A stretch of 10,812 nucleotides of DNA, taken from the NCBI GenBank assembly GCA_029210225.1, contig JARGOJ010000223.1, positions 1 through 10,812 of the forward strand. Direction: 5' to 3'. The notes under the pieces are model-generated. The model worked only from the letters and a program-made list of their open reading frames with translations. It was not told where the DNA came from and did no database searches. This document shows positions 7,223 to 10,812 of the stretch, in pieces (position 1 is the stretch's first letter; every line of letters begins with the position of its first letter). This DNA is from Planctomycetota bacterium (lineage in GTDB: Bacteria; Planctomycetota; J058; JARGOJ01). Position numbers and translations under genes: made by a program.

Positions 7223-8629
7223 ATGGAACGAATTCTCATAGTCGACGATGAACGAGCCGCAAGAATTGGCCTAAAGCGTGCCCTTGGACGCGGTGATTAT
7301 GAGGTTCAGGAAGCCGCGAACGGCAAAGAGGCCCTCGAAGGTCTCGCCGAATTCCAGCCCCAAGTCATGATCCTCGATCTAAATATGCCTGTCCTCGACG
7401 GCATGGGCGTTCTCAAAGCCCTCAGCGAAGCCCCAGTAGAAAACCTCGCAGTCATCGTCTTAACGGCCTACGGGAGCGAGAAGATTGCCGTCAAGGCTAT
7501 GAAGAGCGGCGCTCACGATTACCTGACCAAGCCCTATGATGTCGAAGAGCTGCGCATCACGGTTCGCAAGGCCTTGGACACCATCAGCCTCAAGCAAGAA
7601 AACAAACAACTCCGAGAAGAGCTTAAGAATCATAAGCGCTCTAAACTCGGCGCTTTGGTCGGTGCGAGCGCCTTGATGCAAAACGTCTACACAGTCATCG
7701 ACCGCGCCGCAGAACTCAATGTCTCGGTGCTCATTCGCGGGGAGAGCGGCACAGGAAAAGAGTTAGTCGCCCGGGCGATCCATGAGGGCAGCCGCCGCGC
7801 AAAGAAGCCGTTCATTGCGATCAACTGTGCTGCCCTGCCCGACACACTGATTGAAAGCGAGTTGTTTGGCCACAAGAAAGGCGCATTTACGGGGGCCGAG
7901 AGCGACCGAGCCGGGAAGTTTGAACTCGCGAACGGCGGGACCCTTCTCCTCGACGAAATCGGCGATATGAATCCAGACGTTCAAGCAAAGCTGCTAAGAG
8001 CGCTTGAAACCCAGATTATTGAACCTCTAGGGAGCAGTGTGCCTCTCAAAGTGGATGTCAGAGTGATCGCCGCGACCCATCAAAACTTAGAAGAGTCGAT
8101 GTCTCTTGGGAAGTTTCGTCGCGACCTCTATTATCGGCTCAAGGTCGTCGATTTAAAATTGCCCTCACTTTCGGAGCGAAGCGAGGATATACCTCTGCTC
8201 GTCGAACATTTTGTCGAGTTCTTTGCCCACAAACACGGTCGTCCAAAATTAGACTTCACAAATGAGGCGGTACAAACCCTCCAGCAGCAACACTGGCCTG
8301 GAAATGTACGGGAATTAAAAAACCTCATTGAAGGAGCCTTCGTCATGTGTTCATCTCAACAGATCGACATGCATGATTTGCCGCTAGATCTAAAACCCGC
8401 GCAGTCCGCGCAGCCTTTTGATTTGCCGTCTGATCTCTACCAACGGTCCTTCACAGATGCTCGAAAAGCTCTTCTTCAAAGTTTCGAGAAAGATTTTGTC
8501 CAGCGTCACCTGAAGATTCATAAAGGTAATATCTCGCGAACCGCGCAATCCTTAGGGATGCATAGGCAAAGCTTGCAGCAGAAGATCAAAGACCTAGGCA
8601 TCCATGCGGGTCAGTACAAAGACGGCTAG
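7223..8629 (+). CDS. NtrC-family sigma-54-dependent response regulator
   Basis: This 468-aa protein has the standard three-domain layout and a normal length for the family. The receiver domain (1-120) has acidic residues Asp8/Asp9, phospho-acceptor Asp52 in VMILDLNMP, Thr81 and Lys103. The AAA+ domain (about 142-370) has Walker A GESGTGKE at 173-180, the sigma-54-contacting GAFTGA loop at 220-225, Walker B LLLDEIGD at 241-248, the RRDLYYRL arginine-finger segment and WPGNVREL. A C-terminal Fis-type helix-turn-helix (about 424-460) reads GNISRTAQSLGMHRQSLQQK. All key residues are present, so it should activate RNA polymerase-sigma54 once phosphorylated. The ATG at 7223 lacks a strong ribosome-binding site and may depend on coupling to the phosphatase gene 28 bases upstream. 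No cognate histidine kinase or sigma-54 (-24/-12) promoter is evident in the window. Confidence 0.96.
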   Translation: MERILIVDDERAARIGLKRALGRGDYEVQEAANGKEALEGLAEFQPQVMILDLNMPVLDGMGVLKALSEAPVENLAVIVLTAYGSEKIAVKAMKSGAHDYLTKPYDVEELRITVRKALDTISLKQENKQLREELKNHKRSKLGALVGASALMQNVYTVIDRAAELNVSVLIRGESGTGKELVARAIHEGSRRAKKPFIAINCAALPDTLIESELFGHKKGAFTGAESDRAGKFELANGGTLLLDEIGDMNPDVQAKLLRALETQIIEPLGSSVPLKVDVRVIAATHQNLEESMSLGKFRRDLYYRLKVVDLKLPSLSERSEDIPLLVEHFVEFFAHKHGRPKLDFTNEAVQTLQQQHWPGNVRELKNLIEGAFVMCSSQQIDMHDLPLDLKPAQSAQPFDLPSDLYQRSFTDARKALLQSFEKDFVQRHLKIHKGNISRTAQSLGMHRQSLQQKIKDLGIHAGQYKDG

Positions 8630-8699
8630 GGCCCTCACGCGAGAGCTCAGAGACGAAGAACCACAAACTTTCTTTCTGTCGATTTGAGGTTTTTTTAAT

Positions 8700-9287
8700 A
8701 TGTCAGACACCTCCGAAGAATATCGCCTTCTCAACAACGTCGGGGTCATGCTCGATCTTGGTTGGGATATCAACACTGCTATCAAAGCCATCCGTGATAA
8801 CGTCATCGATGAGGACACACGAGTTCTCTACGACCAGATGCTCGTCCGCCTTGAAAAAGGTGACGACCTTGGAGATGTCCTCGCGGAGTCAAAGCTGATC
8901 AATGCCTCGACCTCAAGGTTGATCATCCGCTCGGGGCAAAGCACAGGCATGCTCCAAGAGCGCCTGACTCGAACCGCTGAGCTTGTCCGTTGGAGCTTCG
9001 AAGGCGGCTGGGACCCAAGACGCCGGTTTATCGAGACCTGGGCCGTCTTGGTTGAGGTCGGCGTGTCTTTAGAGCAATCTCTCACAGCCCTCAGTGAAGA
9101 CTTCGCCGATCAAGAGCTTGGCGTCCTCGCCCAAGAGTTTTTAGAAGCCAGAAGAGAGAACAGACCTCTCTACCTCGTCGCCGCAAAGTTCCCCGACGTC
9201 TTCTCAAAGACCTGCTGCCAAGTCTTTGAATACGGGGAGAAGCGCAATATGGCCCGCGCCCTACGAAGCATCATTCAATTGGTCTAA
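8700..9287 (+). CDS. Small soluble protein of two tandem T2SSF (GspF-like) domains, no membrane segments
   Basis: This 195-aa protein starts at an ATG ten bases after GAGG (8686-8689). Its two halves each resemble the cytoplasmic helical domain of type II secretion/type IV pilus platform proteins (GspF/PilC). Half 1 (about 10-95) has LDLGWDINTAIKAI (18-31), then RLEKGDDLGDVL and a GQSTGMLQERL block (79-89) that corresponds to the family GExSGxLxxxL motif. Half 2 (about 110-195) has VEVGVSLEQSLTAL (118-131), exactly 100 residues later, and YGEKRNMARAL (178-188). True GspF is about 400 aa with three membrane helices. None is visible here, and the protein stops right after the second domain. No secretion ATPase or pilin gene is adjacent. 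It lies 70 bases after the response regulator gene and may belong to the same operon. The role is unknown; a soluble adaptor using the GspF fold is a reasonable guess. Confidence 0.8.
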   Translation: MSDTSEEYRLLNNVGVMLDLGWDINTAIKAIRDNVIDEDTRVLYDQMLVRLEKGDDLGDVLAESKLINASTSRLIIRSGQSTGMLQERLTRTAELVRWSFEGGWDPRRRFIETWAVLVEVGVSLEQSLTALSEDFADQELGVLAQEFLEARRENRPLYLVAAKFPDVFSKTCCQVFEYGEKRNMARALRSIIQLV

Positions 9288-9425
9288 GCAAGACCCACAA
9301 CAACGCAGAAAACCTGTGTAGAGACAGGCGGCACCGGCCGCCCGTGGTCCGGCATCAATAGTGTTCGGCATCCCGGCAATGTGTGTGTCCGCCCGGGATT
9401 TGGTATTCGTCCCCTGAACGAGAGA
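9288..9425. other. Intergenic region with GC-rich hairpins
   Basis: No credible ORF is present. GGCGGC-ACCG-GCCGCC (9327-9342) is a perfect 6-bp stem with a tetraloop. ATCCCGG (9370-9376) pairs with CCGGGAT (9393-9399) around a 16-nt loop. GTTC (9363-9366) can pair with GAAC (9416-9419) and enclose that second hairpin. Two near-copies, CCGGCATC and TCGGCATC, lie between the stems. This could be a structured 3' UTR, a small RNA body or REP-like sequence. Confidence 0.5.
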
Positions 9426-9450
9426 AAGGCAGACCGCAATGGTCTGCCTT
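9426..9450. terminator. Terminator between convergent genes
   Basis: AAGGCAGACC (9426-9435) and GGTCTGCCTT (9441-9450) form a perfect 10-bp stem with a 5-nt loop. The + strand continues CTTCGTT, and the - strand continues TCTCTCGTTC, so the T-tracts are weak. Its position, 27 bases past the stop of the minus-strand gene and downstream of the plus-strand cluster, suits a shared bidirectional terminator. Confidence 0.75.
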
Positions 9451-9477
9451 CTTCGTTGGAATCGACAGTTCTAGGCT

Positions 9478-10812
9478 TCAGCCTTTGAATATCGCCCTAC
9501 CGTTATCAATGACAGGAACACCCGATTGATTGATAGCGCGGAACTTGTAGTTCTTCACGCCGTCTCCGTCTTCGTCAGCCCAGATTTGCGTGGTGATTTC
9601 GTCACCGGGGAGGACAGGCTTGGTGAAACGCACCGACATCTTCTTGAGGCGCTCAGGATCTCCACCGGCACAGTTCTTAACCAGCGCTTGAGAGGTGAAG
9701 GCCATGGTGCAAAGACCCTGAAGAATGATATTGGGCAGCCCTGCCATCTTTGCCACAGCCTTATCGGTGTGGATTGGATTGTTATCCAAAGACGCATCGG
9801 CGTAACGAAGGCTCTGATCTTCGGTCACTGTGAGAGTCTGAGAGTAAAGCGGCTCGGGTAATGCCTCAGGCTCAGCAGCGGGCTTGGCTTTCTTCTCTTT
9901 CTTGGCGTCCAGGTCACGAATGAACATGCTTGAACGGGCAGAAACAGTCAACTCACCCTCTTTATAAAGGCGGACTCCAACGTGGAGTAGCTGACCGGAA
10001 GACTTATCCTCAATCCCTGTAATCTCCGAACGAAGAACAGCGAGATCGCCTGGTCTTAGTGGACCATGGAATTCCATCTCTTGCTCGCCATGAACGAGCA
10101 ACAGGAGATCGGCGTTTAACGCAGGATCAGTCATGACATTGAAGAGCGGCTCTTTGAACAGTCTCACTGAGAAGATGGGAGGAGCGACGATGCCGCCTTC
10201 GCGGGATTCGTCGAGGTAAGCAGGATTGTCGTCGTTCGTGGCGAGGGCGTAAGCCTTAGTGTCTTCTGCCTTGACCCACTCGTGACCACCACCGTATTTC
10301 TTCCCGATGTAGTCTTTATTGAGTCCCTTAAGCTCTACTTTCTTGGCTTCAGGGGCAGGCGCTGCGGTTGCGGCTCCGGCTTTTTTGGCGAGTTCGGCAG
10401 CCTTCTTCATATCGAAAGCGCCGCCGAGCTTCATCATATCGCCGAGGTTGCTGGCGGTGATCTTGCCGGACATGAAAGCCTTTTCGGCCTTCTCTTTACC
10501 GGTGACGATATCGGCCCAGGTTTCAGCTTTCACTTTCACCGTGCAGGTCGCAGTGCCTTCGAGGCCTTTCACCGACTTGCATGTACCGTTGTCGACGATC
10601 AAGCTCCAGTCGCTCGCTCCATCGATGTTGAACTGAATGTTGGCGTTCCAACCTTTAGCGCGCTCAGGGACAAAGACTTCTGGCATAAGCGCGAAAGCTT
10701 GAGCGATGATTGCATCGGGACCGGCCGGTGTGGCTGCGGCGGGAGCGGCAGAGGCGGCGGCTTTTTTGGCGAGTTCGGCAGCCTTCTTCATATCGAAAGC
10801 GCCGCCGAGCTT
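9478..10812 (-). CDS. Partial multidomain SCP2-MaoC protein ((R)-specific enoyl-CoA hydratase type)
   Basis: The reading frame is open past the right edge, so the N-terminus is missing. An ATG at 10791 is not the start, because the codons above it read KLGGAFD, the same seven residues that precede the later internal MKKAAELAKKA. Counting from that Met, residues 25-120 are an SCP2 sterol/lipid-carrier domain (WSLIVDNGTCKSVKG, AFMSGKITASNLGDMMKLGG). An Ala/Lys/Pro linker follows. Residues 158-295 are a degenerate N-terminal hotdog, and residues 315-437 a catalytic MaoC hotdog. The hydratase-2 signature reads YADASLDNNPIH, keeping catalytic Asp336 and His341, followed by GLPNIILQGLCTM (the family is usually PILHGLCT, so His is Gln here). 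The expected reaction is hydration of trans-2-enoyl-CoA to (R)-3-hydroxyacyl-CoA, with SCP2 presenting lipid. Eukaryotic MFE-2 orders these as SDR, hydratase, SCP2; here SCP2 precedes the hydratase. An SDR domain could lie off the edge. Confidence 0.9.
   Translation of the reverse strand, partial: KLGGAFDMKKAAELAKKAAASAAPAAATPAGPDAIIAQAFALMPEVFVPERAKGWNANIQFNIDGASDWSLIVDNGTCKSVKGLEGTATCTVKVKAETWADIVTGKEKAEKAFMSGKITASNLGDMMKLGGAFDMKKAAELAKKAGAATAAPAPEAKKVELKGLNKDYIGKKYGGGHEWVKAEDTKAYALATNDDNPAYLDESREGGIVAPPIFSVRLFKEPLFNVMTDPALNADLLLLVHGEQEMEFHGPLRPGDLAVLRSEITGIEDKSSGQLLHVGVRLYKEGELTVSARSSMFIRDLDAKKEKKAKPAAEPEALPEPLYSQTLTVTEDQSLRYADASLDNNPIHTDKAVAKMAGLPNIILQGLCTMAFTSQALVKNCAGGDPERLKKMSVRFTKPVLPGDEITTQIWADEDGDGVKNYKFRAINQSGVPVIDNGRAIFKG
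10377..10431 (-). repeat. Exact 55-nt direct repeat, copy A (end of the visible SCP2 domain)
   Basis: Bases 10377-10431 are identical, by my base-by-base comparison, to 10758-10812. They encode KLGGAFDMKKAAELAKKA, the end of the SCP2 domain plus its linker. The spacing is 381 bases (127 codons), in frame. Confidence 0.93.
10758..10812 (-). repeat. Exact 55-nt direct repeat, copy B (runs into the right edge)
   Basis: This is the second copy of the 55-nt repeat. It continues to the last base, so the full repeat is probably longer and most likely covers a second SCP2 domain outside the window. Confidence 0.93.

Noticed and set aside
8630..8699. Sigma-54 (-24/-12) promoter before the T2SSF-like gene
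   Set aside because: I looked for GG-N10-GC in the gap after the regulator gene and found no match with correct spacing.
10319..10636. Plus-strand open frame opposite the SCP2 domain
   Set aside because: Its Ala/Ser/Phe-rich translation is the complement of the Ala/Lys linker and SCP2 coding sequence, with no independent support.

Overview
The window is a protein-dense stretch of about 50-55% GC from a Gram-negative bacterium with complex signalling. A lipoprotein with a lipobox, a GAF-GAF-PP2C phosphatase beside a sigma-54 activator, an FGE-fold protein, a caspase-fold protein and an SCP2/MaoC multidomain enzyme are a mix typical of Myxococcota (including Bradymonadia-like groups) or Planctomycetota. 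This placement is inference; there is no rRNA or other phylogenetic marker in the window.

Region 1 (1-5172, + strand) is a two-gene operon. The first gene enters from the left edge already in frame. It encodes a long charged helical region followed by a formylglycine-generating-enzyme (FGE/sulfatase-modifying factor) domain that lacks both catalytic cysteines. Four bases later begins a 972-aa lipoprotein. Its C-terminal half is recognisable as a C14 caspase fold, but Glu stands where the catalytic His should be and Thr where the catalytic Cys should be. The fold is also interrupted by a coiled coil and by a Pro/Glu/Lys-rich insert. Active caspase-fold and FGE domains are commonly found together in bacteria, so this pair of apparently dead versions is the most notable content of the window. 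A strong hairpin terminator follows.

Region 2 (5275-9287, + strand) is a signalling cluster. It holds a PP2C/SpoIIE-type phosphatase with two GAF sensor domains and all metal-binding motifs, an intact NtrC-family response regulator (REC, AAA+, Fis HTH), and a small soluble protein made of two tandem GspF-like (T2SSF) domains with no membrane segments. No histidine kinase, anti-sigma factor or STAS antagonist is present. The inputs to the regulator and the substrate of the phosphatase must therefore be encoded elsewhere.

Region 3 (9288-9477) is a 190-bp intergenic space between convergent genes. It contains several GC-rich hairpins and a perfect 10-bp terminator-like stem.

Region 4 (9478-10812, - strand) is the 3' part of a multidomain fatty-acid/sterol-type enzyme: SCP2 domain, non-catalytic hotdog, catalytic MaoC (R)-hydratase hotdog. 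Its reading frame runs off the right edge through an exact 55-nt copy of the sequence that ends the visible SCP2 domain. The gene therefore very probably carries at least two tandem SCP2 domains, and its true start is outside the window.
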